A DNA stretch of 64,000 nt from Chloroflexota bacterium (GCA_024232355.1 JAAEPW010000261.1:1-64000), one strand, 5' to 3'. Shown: positions 1-9,383, counted from the stretch's first letter. Notes: generated by a model not told the origin, from the sequence alone. Numbers and translations: made by a program.

Positions 1-99
1 GCCCAGTTCAACCAGAAATGAGCCCAATTTACTATTAACTTGACCGTTATGGCCTCCGGTTGCCCGATTTTTTGATCAAAATCAGACCCCGTTTGTTGG

Positions 100-1263
100 T
101 TACGTGCTATCAAAATTTCCTCTCCGACAGCCTGCTAGGACATTTTCTTCATACCACGTGCTGGCTCGGATGTGGTATTTGGCCACATCGTCGGGTTGTT
201 GTTGCCGCAGCCGCTGCCGCAGTAAATCGGCAAAGAGGTGGTGATAGCGATACCAACGCCGCTCGCCGTCCAAAGGAATGAGGAACAGGTTGGCCGCCTC
301 TAGTCGCTCGAGGATTGCTTGACTGTCTTCCCGACTCGTTACGATGTTGCACAGAGAAGCAGTCATACGGTCGAGGATTGAGGTCTGTAACAAGAACTCT
401 TGAATTTCTGTCGTTTGTTGATCGAGGACTTGATCAATCAAATAGTCAATGATGTAACGATGGCTGCCGCCAAAGCTGTGGATAAAGTGCGCAATCTGCT
501 CATGTTGCTCAAGGCCCTGCATCGCAACGGCGGCCAGTTGCAGCCCGGTGATCCAACCTTCCGTGCGCTTTTACAGCACGCGCACATCGTCAGACGAAAT
601 GGGCAAACGAACGACTTGTTGGAGAAAGGCCGCCGCCTCGTCGGTGCTAAAGCGCAGGTCAGTTGTGCGCAGTTCGGTCAACTGCCCACGGGCGCGCAGG
701 CGGGACAGAGCCAAAGTCGGGTCGGTGCGGGTGGCGATGACCAGGCGCATTTGCGGCGGCAGGTGGTCGAGCAAAAAGGTGAGGGCATCGTCAATTGCCT
801 GGGATTCGATCACGTGATGGTCGTCGAGGATGAGGCTCAAGTTGTCCGTGAGGTCCGCGATTTCATTGAGTAAGGTGGTCAGAACTGATTCAGTGTTGAC
901 CGGACCAGGGGATTGCAGCGCGGCTAATAGTCCCTGTCCAATATCGCTTTTGACGGTCTGCAAGGCAGCGACAAAGTAGGTCAAAAAGCGGGGCATGTCG
1001 TTGTCGCCTCTGTCTAGCGAGAGCCAGGCAGCCTGTAGAGGCGTGGGTAGGGGCGGGCTTACCGCGTCCCTACGATGTATCCACTTGCTCAACAGCGTGG
1101 TCTTGCCAAAACCGGCTGGGGCAGAGATGAGGGTCAGCTTGCGCGTCGCTCCCTCGTTCAGCCGCTCGATCAGACGCAGGCGTGAAACTACCTCTGATCG
1201 GACAGGGGGGATATAGAGTTTGGTGGTTAGGAGCGGTGTGCCCATTGGACACAATGGTACCAC
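100..1263 (-). pseudogene. MalT-like LuxR-family ATP-dependent regulator, N-terminal remnant with in-frame stop
   Basis: The minus strand encodes the ATPase part of a MalT-type regulator. Such proteins are about 900 residues: an NTPase, TPR-like repeats and a C-terminal LuxR helix-turn-helix. Visible here are a Walker A (APAGFGKTT, residues 48-56), an acidic Walker B-like strand (LSLILDDHH) and the family block RTEGWITGLQLA. An in-frame TAA at 571-573 interrupts the gene between DDVRVL and KRTEGW. Reading continues in the same frame past it and still shows the family signature YRYHHLFADLL. Family similarity stops near position 140 (after WYEEN), and the TPR and DNA-binding parts are absent. 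The start could be the ATG at 1263 or the one six codons later. Truncation plus a nonsense codon make a working regulator unlikely. Confidence 0.85.
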
Positions 1264-1374
1264 AATTTACCATATCCTCAAACCTGTTGAAAGCAATGAA
1301 TCAAGATGCTCTGAAAGAGCAAAGATGAGATGGATGAATACAAGTCCAAATTCCCAGGCGTCTCTCGAAGCAAG

Positions 1375-1737
1375 TTACCAATCCAGGATGGTCACGAGGT
1401 CGAAAATGGCACTTTTGTCGTAGGTCGTATCATTGCCGATAACGACGATACCCAGCGACTCGTCGGGATATAGGCGCATATCTGTACCAAATCCTGGCCC
1501 GCCGCCGCCGTGCGAAAGCCACCGCTGCCCCTGCTCGTTGGTATGGACCAACCATCCCAGACCGTGTGGTGGCTGCAAAATGCGTTGGCCGTCCAATTTC
1601 TCCTCGTTCAAATAGGCGATCATCAAACGCGCATGGTCGCTGACCGGGCCGATGATGCCGGTGGGGGCGGTTTGATCGGTGTACGTCCGGTTGAACCACA
1701 GGCGCATCCCATCCCTTTCACGAACGAGTGTGTCCAT
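1375..1737 (-). pseudogene. Serine hydrolase (class C beta-lactamase fold), C-terminal fragment
   Basis: This 120-codon reading frame matches only the C-terminal end of the beta-lactamase-related serine hydrolase family. It shows the stretch TGIIGPVSDHARLMIAYLN and the glycine-rich strand HGGGGPGFGT, which takes the place of the KTG motif near the active site. The family is normally 350-500 residues. The N-terminal SxxK nucleophile motif and the YxN motif are missing here, and no continuation was seen upstream on this strand. It is therefore most likely the tail of a degraded gene. It lies between a broken regulator and the divergent promoter of the ATPase gene, so this end of the window looks eroded. 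Confidence 0.7.
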
Positions 1738-1891
1738 TCAGTCGGCTTGATATGTTCCTCTCTGGACATGATCCCACACATCTCTGCTCCGATCCCCCCC
1801 CTTTCTCTTGCTCCTTATTCTCCCTAACGTCCTGTCTACGCTCCGCGTATTCTTCATTGCGGCTCTGTTCCTGTTGTCTTGCCCAGACCTG

Positions 1892-1900
1892 TGCTATAAT
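1892..1900 (+). promoter_or_regulatory. Extended -10 promoter, probably giving a leaderless mRNA
   Basis: TGC followed by TATAAT (1895-1900) forms an extended -10 element. No good -35 box lies at the usual distance. A start point six or seven bases downstream falls on the ATG at 1907, and no Shine-Dalgarno sequence precedes that ATG. The transcript may therefore be leaderless. The same TGTG-TATAAT pattern occurs before the oxoamine synthase gene at 11274. Confidence 0.5.
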
Positions 1901-1906
1901 CGTGAG

Positions 1907-4756
1907 ATGATGAAATTCCGAGGCATCATGCCCCAACTCGAATGGAACGCTCTGCGCAGCCGATTACCGTACTCTCCCGTCCGGTGGGGGCGACTGATTG
2001 CCCGACTGCGCCAATTTCTGCTGGTTGGCATCATCCTGGCCGCTGTGATTGGTATGGTGGCCACCATTGTGAACACTCGCACGTTACAACCCAAGTGGAC
2101 TGGCATCCCCACTGATCTGAACGCAGACGTACAGTCACTAACCAATTGGGGTGGGGCGCAGTACGCCGTCACCACAGAAGGTCAAGTGTTCCACACTATT
2201 ATCAACGACAAAGAAATCGAGACAAGCCACGCAAGCTGGGAGTGGGTCAGCGACAATATGACTCAAACTGGTGTATCAGTGCTGGGAGTAGACGCGGGAG
2301 GAATGTTGTACGCTAGCACCCCAGACGGGATAGTATTTAGTTCTGATAATGAGGGGGAAACCTGGTGGAAAGCATCACAGCCCCACACAGCATCTCCCGA
2401 GCCCAAGCAATCCCCGTTGATAAACATATCTCCCCTCAGCGTCACCATCGAGGGAGGACCGCAAACAACCGAGACTGTTTCTCCAACGCATCCCAGTGAA
2501 GGACTGGTGCAATCCACGACGCCCGCTTCTCCAACACACCCCTTGCGCAACATGTTCTCCACCCAATCCAGCTATGGCGTCACCATTTACGGACCTGACG
2601 GAAATCTTGTGTGGGCCATTTACGGCGGCGGCGCTTTCTGGACTCGGATGGCCGCGCGCTTGAACTTGCGTCATGCCACCATCCGGCATTTGCCAGCCGG
2701 GAAAGCCGAACTATTGATGGCTCAACGGGCCAGATTGTTCCAAACTGAATTAGAGACCGACTATCAGCAATCCTGGCTTCCCTGGTTTGCACTGCGCGCT
2801 CAAACCGCGGCAGCGGCCATCTGGATCACGGCCAATTCGCGCTGGTTAGGGGCACTGGCGGCTCTGATGGTCACTCTGACCGGCGCCTACATCTATGCCA
2901 ATCTCTCCCACCCTTTTGGCCTGCCGTTATGGGCCACACTGCTGGCTCACCGTCGTTTGGATACCTACGCCCGTCCGTCGGCGCTGGAGGTGGCCTGGCC
3001 CGATTGGGAACGAGTCATACGCGCTGAACTATTCCGCTATGGGGATGTAACCGTTAGCGATATGCGCCGGGTGCCCGGCCCATTCCGCCACTATGCCCTG
3101 CGCCGCTACGTGCAGACCCACACCACTGCCCAAACACTGAGACAAACCCGTCCTGGCGAACTAGAACTGCTAACAGGCGATCAGCAACGTCGATGGCACA
3201 ATGCTTGGAATACCGCCGCTCGTTCCATCGGCACACAGGCTGGAATCTCAGCCACCGGGCGTAAGGCTACCGACGAACTGGCAACCATACTGGCCGAGAG
3301 GTTGGGACTGACGCTCGGCCAACCACGCGACTTTGAGGCCGCCCGCGCTTGTTTGGTCGAAGCGCCCGCCCTACGCTTGCGACTTCCGCCGCGATTTCCC
3401 TTGGTCTTTGTCGCCGATCCGCAGCCCAGCGCCCGCACAGTACAGATGCTGGTGGACGCCGTCGCCGTCTTGCGCGAGACCGGCTACTTTGCCTTGGTCG
3501 TTCCTTTGGAATCGCCCACCCGCCGGTTGGACGTGGCGTCTGAACTATGCCAGGCCGTGGACCGCTCGCCGCACGTGCAAGATTTCATCGTGCTCGGTCG
3601 AGACGACATCCTGGATATCCAGGTCGCGCGCCACCCCACACAGATACTGGTACAAAACATTCTGGCTCAGGTAGACCTGACCGTCATCTCTCCCTTTGTC
3701 ATCAGTGGCCCGGTACCGGAAACTATGTTCTTTGGGCGCGAGGCCGAGGTCAAGATACTGGTCGAGAGCGCGGGTACCGCCGACTTTAGCATCGTCGGTA
3801 ACCGAAAAATCGGCAAGACTTCATTGTTGCAGCGAACGCGGGCTAAAATGGCCGCCGGGAAGCGCATTCGCCCGTTGATGGTGGACTGTCAAATCGTGCG
3901 CGACGCGGCCAGTTTTTTCACCGCCTTCCAGGCTCAAAACAAGTTGGTGCTGTCCTCTCCCACCCCAGAGGGACTGGCTGCCACGCTGACCGCGCTGCAC
4001 CGAGATGGCCCACCGCCGGTATTACTGATGGACGAGGTAGATGCCCTATTGGCCAACGAAAAATCGCGCGGTGAACCGCTGGTCGCCACGTGGCGAGCGT
4101 TGGCCCAGGCAGACGTGTGCCGCTTTATCTTTTGTGGCAGCACCGAACTGGCCCGCCAATTGGACGATCCGGCCTCGGCCTTTTTCAATTTTTCGCAACC
4201 GCTGCCTCTGGGCTACCTCACGCCAGAGATTGCTCGCCTGGTGCTCACCCAACCGCTAGAAACGCTGGGGATTGTCTTGCAGGACGCGGACACGCTCTTG
4301 AACGAGGTGCAGTCGCTAACATCAGGGCACCCCAACCTCATCCAATATCTGGGTCGAGGGTTGGTGGATGCCGCCAATCGCCGGGGCGAGCGCCGCATCT
4401 TGTTAGACGACCTGGCCGCGTTGCGTCACTCGACCGATTTTGGCGAATACTATCTTAAAACTGTGTGGGGGCAGGCCGGGCCGTTGGAACGATTGATCAC
4501 TTTGCTGATGGCGGACAGTTTGTCGTCAGACGGATTCCAACTTGCGGAACTTGAATCTGTGTTGGCGGCCCACGACGTGCGGGTGAATGAAGAGAAATTG
4601 GACAGCACGCTCAAACTATTGCGCACATACTCTTTCTTTAAAAAACACGAGCGGACGTACACCTTTGTACCTCGCGCCTTTTCCGAAATCCTACACCGCA
4701 CCCAAGAAGTCGAGCGGTTGATCGTCATTGAAAAACGTCGTTTGCGTGAGACGTAA
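1907..4756 (+). CDS. Membrane-spanning AAA/STAND-type ATPase with extracellular Asp-box domain
   Basis: Counted from the ATG at 1907, the protein is 949 residues. A positively charged N-terminus leads into a membrane helix at about 36-55. The outside segment (about 57-311) holds an Asp-box/BNR-type blade (FSSDNEGETWW, about 144-154) followed by a Thr/Pro-rich linker. A second membrane helix at about 312-331 returns the chain to the cytoplasm. The C-terminal half has an ORC/STAND-like ATPase: FFGREAEV, Walker A GNRKIGKTS at about 630, Walker B PVLLMDEVDA at about 703, then a winged-helix-like tail. The frame is open upstream to 1808, but the promoter at 1892 argues for the later start. It is followed 35 bp later by another ATPase, probably its partner. 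The architecture suggests a receptor-like switch; no function is established. Confidence 0.8.
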   Translation: MMKFRGIMPQLEWNALRSRLPYSPVRWGRLIARLRQFLLVGIILAAVIGMVATIVNTRTLQPKWTGIPTDLNADVQSLTNWGGAQYAVTTEGQVFHTIINDKEIETSHASWEWVSDNMTQTGVSVLGVDAGGMLYASTPDGIVFSSDNEGETWWKASQPHTASPEPKQSPLINISPLSVTIEGGPQTTETVSPTHPSEGLVQSTTPASPTHPLRNMFSTQSSYGVTIYGPDGNLVWAIYGGGAFWTRMAARLNLRHATIRHLPAGKAELLMAQRARLFQTELETDYQQSWLPWFALRAQTAAAAIWITANSRWLGALAALMVTLTGAYIYANLSHPFGLPLWATLLAHRRLDTYARPSALEVAWPDWERVIRAELFRYGDVTVSDMRRVPGPFRHYALRRYVQTHTTAQTLRQTRPGELELLTGDQQRRWHNAWNTAARSIGTQAGISATGRKATDELATILAERLGLTLGQPRDFEAARACLVEAPALRLRLPPRFPLVFVADPQPSARTVQMLVDAVAVLRETGYFALVVPLESPTRRLDVASELCQAVDRSPHVQDFIVLGRDDILDIQVARHPTQILVQNILAQVDLTVISPFVISGPVPETMFFGREAEVKILVESAGTADFSIVGNRKIGKTSLLQRTRAKMAAGKRIRPLMVDCQIVRDAASFFTAFQAQNKLVLSSPTPEGLAATLTALHRDGPPPVLLMDEVDALLANEKSRGEPLVATWRALAQADVCRFIFCGSTELARQLDDPASAFFNFSQPLPLGYLTPEIARLVLTQPLETLGIVLQDADTLLNEVQSLTSGHPNLIQYLGRGLVDAANRRGERRILLDDLAALRHSTDFGEYYLKTVWGQAGPLERLITLLMADSLSSDGFQLAELESVLAAHDVRVNEEKLDSTLKLLRTYSFFKKHERTYTFVPRAFSEILHRTQEVERLIVIEKRRLRET

Positions 4757-4791
4757 ATCACGCCACACGTTTCACGCAGGAGGTATACTTG

Positions 4792-6288
4792 ATGAGTGTT
4801 TTTACCTATCGTGGCCCGTTACCACCAGATAGCCCAATATTTCGCGGGCGAACGGCAGAGCTGGCCCAGTTGACCCGGTTGTGTCAGAGAGAAGTGGAGG
4901 CTTATGCCATTGTCTACGGCGGACGACAGACCGGCAAGACCAGCCTACTGCTGCGGTTGGCCAACAACCTGCCGGCCCATGTGCAAACTTGTCGCATAGA
5001 CTTTCAAGGATTGCCCGGTGCGACAACAGGTCAAGTCTATGCCTACCTGGCACAACGGGTCACCAGCAGTTTGTCTCATCTGGAAACAACGCCCGAAATC
5101 CAAAATGCGCCCGGTCTGATCGAGTTTCTGTCCCAGGCTGTCAGCCACCCAGAGACGGGGCAGTTGGTACTCTTTTTGGAGGAATTGGGCGCGATCCCTC
5201 AGAACTCGCGAGAAGACCTGGCCCACGTGCTACGCTCTGTCTTTACCAACCGTTTCGATCCGGCCTACCGTTCGCTGACCCGGCTGATGGTTGTGCTTGC
5301 TGGAGGCATCGAGTTGTACGAACTAGCAGCCACCCAGGTGTCTCCTCTACAAAACATCTGTGAGCCAATCTACCTACCCAACCTGAGCGAGGAACAAGCC
5401 ACAGGATTGGCCAAAGACGGGCTGACTGATCTGGGATTAGACTCTGTCAATGCCGAAATTCTGGCACACGCAATCTACACGCATGTTGACGGGCACCCGT
5501 ATCTGGTGCAACGTCTGGGCGGTGCATTGGAAGCGAACATGGCAAACGGACAAACACCGACGCCGGACCTGGTAAAGCACGCCGTCGAACAATTGTTGAG
5601 CGGCGATTCACTGCTCCATCATCTGCGCACGGCCCTGGACGAACATTGCCTGTTGGCGGCCAGTCAAGACCTGCTGGCGGGCCGCCTCCGGTTCAGCCGT
5701 CTGGACGACGAGATGGCCCGGCTAGAGTTATTGGGCCTAGCCCGCGAGACGAACGGCCACTGGACGGCACGCAATCGGTTGTTAGCTAGGGCACTGGAGG
5801 ATTGGCTCACCACTGCCAATCAGAGCACCGAGGCAACAACTCTTGTCAATGCGCCCACAGAAAACATCGCCGCGCTAGAAATTCGCCTGCGCGACTTTAT
5901 TCATCACCGGCTGACCGGCGTAATCAGCCCCTACTATTGGAAAGATGCCATACCCGGAGACGTTATCACGCACATAAAGAAACGAATCAAAGAACATTTG
6001 GAGCGTCATCCCTACAAAACTTGGTCGGATTTCCCAACAGGCCGCGTCCGGCTGGAATTTTGCGACGTCTCTCACTATGAGAAAATCATTCTCAAGAACT
6101 GGCCCCAGTTCGAGGAACTCTTTCAGCGAAAAGAAGAATTCCAGCGACACATAACGGCCTACCGCACGCTCAGAAACTGTGTTCAGCACAATCGGGAACC
6201 AACCGACGTTGAACAACTGTCAGGCAAAGCCGCCATAGCATGGTTGGAGCGGATCTTGGATCAGTACAACGAGGGCGAAAATAAATGA
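4792..6288 (+). CDS. AAA/STAND-type ATPase with C-terminal Swt1-like HEPN domain
   Basis: A soluble 498-residue protein. The N-terminal ATPase shows PIFRGRTAEL, Walker A GGRQTGKTS (43-51) and the hydrophobic-acidic strand QLVLFLEELG (about 124-133), followed by the helical and winged regions typical of ORC/STAND ATPases. Residues from about 350 form an alpha-helical domain with RNCVQH at 461-466, the RNxxxH signature of HEPN ribonuclease domains (Swt1-like type). The start is the ATG at 4792, preceded by AGGAGG at 4778-4783 with eight bases between. Spacing and orientation suggest co-transcription with the membrane ATPase upstream. HEPN-ATPase fusions are frequent in antiviral and toxin systems. 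The RNase role is inferred from the motif alone. Confidence 0.8.
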   Translation: MSVFTYRGPLPPDSPIFRGRTAELAQLTRLCQREVEAYAIVYGGRQTGKTSLLLRLANNLPAHVQTCRIDFQGLPGATTGQVYAYLAQRVTSSLSHLETTPEIQNAPGLIEFLSQAVSHPETGQLVLFLEELGAIPQNSREDLAHVLRSVFTNRFDPAYRSLTRLMVVLAGGIELYELAATQVSPLQNICEPIYLPNLSEEQATGLAKDGLTDLGLDSVNAEILAHAIYTHVDGHPYLVQRLGGALEANMANGQTPTPDLVKHAVEQLLSGDSLLHHLRTALDEHCLLAASQDLLAGRLRFSRLDDEMARLELLGLARETNGHWTARNRLLARALEDWLTTANQSTEATTLVNAPTENIAALEIRLRDFIHHRLTGVISPYYWKDAIPGDVITHIKKRIKEHLERHPYKTWSDFPTGRVRLEFCDVSHYEKIILKNWPQFEELFQRKEEFQRHITAYRTLRNCVQHNREPTDVEQLSGKAAIAWLERILDQYNEGENK

Positions 6289-6330
6289 AAGGGTAAAACG
6301 GCCCCGCTAGTCAAGAAAAAGGAGCAAGTC

Positions 6331-7434
6331 ATGACAGAAACCATCTATATTCCTGTCGACGTCATTGAAAATCTCATCATAGACGTATTCCACAGTCTCG
6401 GTGTCCCCCGGGATGAGGCCCGCATCTGTGCCGATGTGCTCATCGCCTCTGATTTGCGGGGCGTCGAGTCCCACGGTGTGGGACGTCTCAAATACTATTA
6501 TGATCGCATTCAGGCCGGTGTCCAGTTCACCACAACCAAGATGGAGATCGTCAAAGAGACCGAGACCACGGCCCTGGTGGACGGTCACCACGGTATGGGC
6601 CACGTTATCTCTTATCGCTCAATGCGCATGGCGATGGACAAAGCCATGCAATACGGCCTGGGCGCAGTGACTGTGCGCAACGGCACGCACTTTGGCATCG
6701 CCGGATACTATCCACTGATGGCCGTCCAGGAAGGCATGATGGGTCTCACTGTGACCAACGCCCGCCCGGCTATCGCCCCCACCTTTAGCACCGAACCGAT
6801 GCTGGGCACCAACCCCATCGCCTTTGCGGCTCCGTCTGATATGGATTATCCTTTCTGCTTTGACGGTGCTACCCCCATCACTCAACGCGGCAAGATTGAG
6901 GTGCTCGCCCGCGCCGAAAAGCCCGTGCCCGAAGGATGGGCCATCGATACCGAGGGAAACTCTATGACCGACCCAGACGAGATTCTGAAAGCGTTGGGAA
7001 CGGCAACGGCGGCCCTGTTGCCACTGGGCGGTGCAGGAGAGGAATTGGCCGGTTACAAAGGATACAGCCTGGCCGCGATGGTCGAGATACTCTCCGCCTC
7101 GCTGTGCGGGGGTATGTTTATGAAAGACTTGTTGGGGTTCGCCCCTGACGGTTCTCGCCGCCCCTACATGCTGGGGCACTTTTTCCTGGCCATTGACGTC
7201 GAGCATTTTGTTCCGCTAGCGGTCTCGCGCAGCATTACGGGCCAGATCATGCGCGCACTGCAAAACGCGCGTCAAGCACCCGGTGCAGAGCGCATCTATG
7301 TGGCGGGTGAGAAAGAATATGATAAAGAAAAATTGATCCGCGGACAAGGCGTCCCCGTCAATCCCAACTTACGCCGACAGTTTCAAATTATGCGGGATGA
7401 ACTGGACATTTCCGGGTACAAAGCGTATTTCTAG
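6331..7434 (+). CDS. Ldh2/malate-lactate-ureidoglycolate dehydrogenase family oxidoreductase
   Basis: A 367-residue NAD(P)-dependent 2-hydroxyacid dehydrogenase of the Ldh2 family (malate, L-lactate, ureidoglycolate or 2,3-diketogulonate as known substrates), a fold unrelated to classical lactate dehydrogenase. Family motifs are SDLRGVESHGVGRL near residue 45, NGTHFGIAGYY in the middle and the late block AGYKGYSLAAMVEILSASL. Length is usual for the family. AAGGAG lies shortly before the ATG. The C-terminal end is intact although a 161-bp MITE is inserted directly after the TAG stop. The stop lies inside the duplicated target site, so the insertion left the reading frame unchanged. The substrate cannot be deduced from sequence. 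Confidence 0.88.
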   Translation: MTETIYIPVDVIENLIIDVFHSLGVPRDEARICADVLIASDLRGVESHGVGRLKYYYDRIQAGVQFTTTKMEIVKETETTALVDGHHGMGHVISYRSMRMAMDKAMQYGLGAVTVRNGTHFGIAGYYPLMAVQEGMMGLTVTNARPAIAPTFSTEPMLGTNPIAFAAPSDMDYPFCFDGATPITQRGKIEVLARAEKPVPEGWAIDTEGNSMTDPDEILKALGTATAALLPLGGAGEELAGYKGYSLAAMVEILSASLCGGMFMKDLLGFAPDGSRRPYMLGHFFLAIDVEHFVPLAVSRSITGQIMRALQNARQAPGAERIYVAGEKEYDKEKLIRGQGVPVNPNLRRQFQIMRDELDISGYKAYF

Positions 7435-7595
7435 CAGGGCTGTTCAGTTCTATTTCCCAACGCTCGCAACCCCAGTCCCGGGGCGTCTTGGGGTAGAAAA
7501 TTACTCCAAAACCAATGCTTTGTGGTATGGGCCGCCTCCGAGACGGTGGCTGTGAGCACTTTATGTCGAAAACCCGTTAGAACTGAACAGCCCTG
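7435..7595. mobile_element. MITE, 161 bp, with 17-bp perfect inverted ends and 10-bp target duplication
   Basis: The ends cagggctgttcagttct (7435-7451) and agaactgaacagccctg (7579-7595) are exact reverse complements. The element is flanked by the direct repeat gtatttctag at 7425-7434 and 7596-7605, possibly one base longer. It has no coding capacity. A 10-11 bp duplication fits IS4-type transposition, but no related transposase lies in the window. The left duplication contains the stop codon of the dehydrogenase gene. Together with the promoter region that follows, this fills the 347-bp gap before the sensor kinase. Confidence 0.88.
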
Positions 7596-7681
7596 GTATT
7601 TCTAGCGCGCAAACCTGATATCACGGTATGCGATCTCTCAAAGAAAACGAAACACCTCGGCTTTTTTGACGATGCAATTTG

Positions 7682-7690
7682 TGCTATACT
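7682..7690 (+). promoter_or_regulatory. Extended -10 promoter for the two-component operon
   Basis: TGC plus TATACT (7685-7690) is preceded by a T-rich stretch and TTGACG at 7666-7671, which is too close for a standard 17-bp spacer. A second candidate -10, TATAAT, lies at 7696-7701. Either would give a leader of about 80 bases that includes the palindrome at 7713-7746. Confidence 0.45.
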
Positions 7691-7712
7691 AAAGGTATAA
7701 TATAATATGTCA

Positions 7713-7746
7713 ACCCTGGCAAAGGTTACGAACCTTTGCCAAGGGA
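7713..7746. repeat. Dispersed palindrome, copy 1 (CCCTGGCAAAGGTT family)
   Basis: accctggcaaaggtt (7713-7727) is followed after three bases by its near-perfect reverse complement. The same 15-bp arm occurs at 39109-39146 in a sugar-transport operon. Here the hairpin would lie in the 5' leader of the sensor kinase mRNA, just before its Shine-Dalgarno sequence at 7770-7775. Confidence 0.7.
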
Positions 7747-7781
7747 TCAGCAAGGCGATAAAATGATGCAGGAGGATACCG

Positions 7782-9380
7782 GTGAATAATCCACAAACCC
7801 CTCCCAAAAAAGGCGACATCCTAATTGTGGATGACACCCCACACCATCTGCATGCGCTATCTCAAATACTGATCGAGGAAACATATAAAGTGCGCTCCGT
7901 GAGCAACGGCGCTCACGCGATCCAAACCGTACAAGAAAACCCTCCGGACCTGATCTTGCTCGACATTATGATGCCCAAGATGGATGGCTATCAAGTCTGC
8001 GAGCGCCTCAAGGCCGATGAACAAACCCACGACATTCCCATTATTTTTATCAGTGCCCTGGATTTAACCCAAGACAAGATCAAGGCCTTTGCCGTTGGAG
8101 GTGTAGATTATGTTACCAAACCTTTTCAGATCGAAGAAGTGCTGACCCGTGTTGAAACCCACATCACCCTACGGACCGCGCAAAAGCAATTGGAGAAAAG
8201 AGAGCAAAAACTGCAGGTCGCGGTCGAACAGCGTACTGCCGAATTGGTGACAGTGAACGAACAACTCGAACAAGAAATCGGCGAGCGTAAACAGGCCGAA
8301 CGAGCAGCACAAGACAGCGAGAGTCGCTTTCGCACATTGTTCGAAAACGCCCCCCTCTGCATCTTTGAAATAGACCTCACCCAAATGCCGCCCACCATCG
8401 TACGGGCCAATTACCGTGCCACCCAAGTCTACGGATGGTCACCCCAAGAGATCGTACCTGCTCCATTGAACCAGATCGTGCCCCAAGATGCGATGCCGGA
8501 GGTAGCCCAAGTGGTGGATGCGCTGAGGATAGAAAAAACCATCACCATCGAGTCTGTCAATCAACACCGTGACGGGTCGCTGTTCCCTGTTCGCATCAAT
8601 GCGTCATCAGCGGCCACATCCGATTCAAATCACGTGATTCTCGTCGTAGAGGACATTACGGCAGAAAAGACACGCCGTTCCGAAAAAGAGGCCGTCGAGG
8701 AAGAACGCCGTCGCATCGCCCAAGAAATTCATGACGGCCTGGCCCAGAACCTGGCCGCCCTCCGTTTTCGAGTCCGGCAGTGGCACAAACTGGTCGATAC
8801 CGATCCACCTCAGATGCACGCCGAACTGGACGAGCTGCGACAGATTCTGAGTGACAGTATCATCGAGGTGCGCCGTTCCATTTTCGCCTTGCGGCCGATC
8901 GCTCTGGAGAAACGGGGTTTTTTCCCTGCCTTGCACCTGTTCGTCACCGGTTTTGGCAAACATTACCAAGTGCGAGTGAATCTAAACATCTCTGGGCCGC
9001 GAGAGCGCGTGCCAGCATCTCTGGAACTCGCTCTCATTCGCATCGTTCAGGAAGCGTTGAACAACGTCGGCAAACATGCCCAGGCCAGCGCGGTCTGGAT
9101 CACGTTGGATATTCAGGTACCCGACACAACTACCGTGACCAACGTAATTGCCTTGACCATACGGGACGATGGCAAAGGCTTTGACCAGGCTTCTCTAGAT
9201 CATGCGGTAGAATACGGGCATTTTGGACTGAAACAAATGCGAGAGCGCGTAGAGCAAGTCAATGGCACCCTTGCTATCCAAAGCCAACCCGGCGGAGGAA
9301 CCAGAATCCAGGTAACGTTGCCACTGAACAATATCCAAAGCGCGAGAGATTTGGATGTCACGTCCCCCATCAGGAGGTGA
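7782..9380 (+). CDS. Hybrid sensor kinase: receiver-PAS-HisKA_3-HATPase
   Basis: A 532-residue cytoplasmic sensor kinase of the NarL/DesK class. It begins with a receiver domain (DD near 17-18, phospho-acceptor D61 in LLDIMMP, a KP pair near residue 111). A charged coiled coil at about 135-175 leads to a PAS domain at about 180-295. The dimerisation/phosphotransfer helix carries H317 in AQEIHDGLAQN, and the HATPase_c domain has DDGKGFD and GGGTRIQVTLP. No membrane helix or signal peptide is visible, so the stimulus is probably cytoplasmic or arrives through the receiver. The start is GTG at 7782 behind AGGAGG at 7770-7775. The response regulator begins three bases after its stop, which indicates a cognate pair in one operon. 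Confidence 0.88.
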   Translation: MNNPQTPPKKGDILIVDDTPHHLHALSQILIEETYKVRSVSNGAHAIQTVQENPPDLILLDIMMPKMDGYQVCERLKADEQTHDIPIIFISALDLTQDKIKAFAVGGVDYVTKPFQIEEVLTRVETHITLRTAQKQLEKREQKLQVAVEQRTAELVTVNEQLEQEIGERKQAERAAQDSESRFRTLFENAPLCIFEIDLTQMPPTIVRANYRATQVYGWSPQEIVPAPLNQIVPQDAMPEVAQVVDALRIEKTITIESVNQHRDGSLFPVRINASSAATSDSNHVILVVEDITAEKTRRSEKEAVEEERRRIAQEIHDGLAQNLAALRFRVRQWHKLVDTDPPQMHAELDELRQILSDSIIEVRRSIFALRPIALEKRGFFPALHLFVTGFGKHYQVRVNLNISGPRERVPASLELALIRIVQEALNNVGKHAQASAVWITLDIQVPDTTTVTNVIALTIRDDGKGFDQASLDHAVEYGHFGLKQMRERVEQVNGTLAIQSQPGGGTRIQVTLPLNNIQSARDLDVTSPIRR

Positions 9381-9383
9381 GAT

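Noticed and set aside
571..573. Recoded stop (readthrough) in the MalT-like gene
   Set aside because: The gene also lacks its entire C-terminal half, so decay explains the stop more simply.
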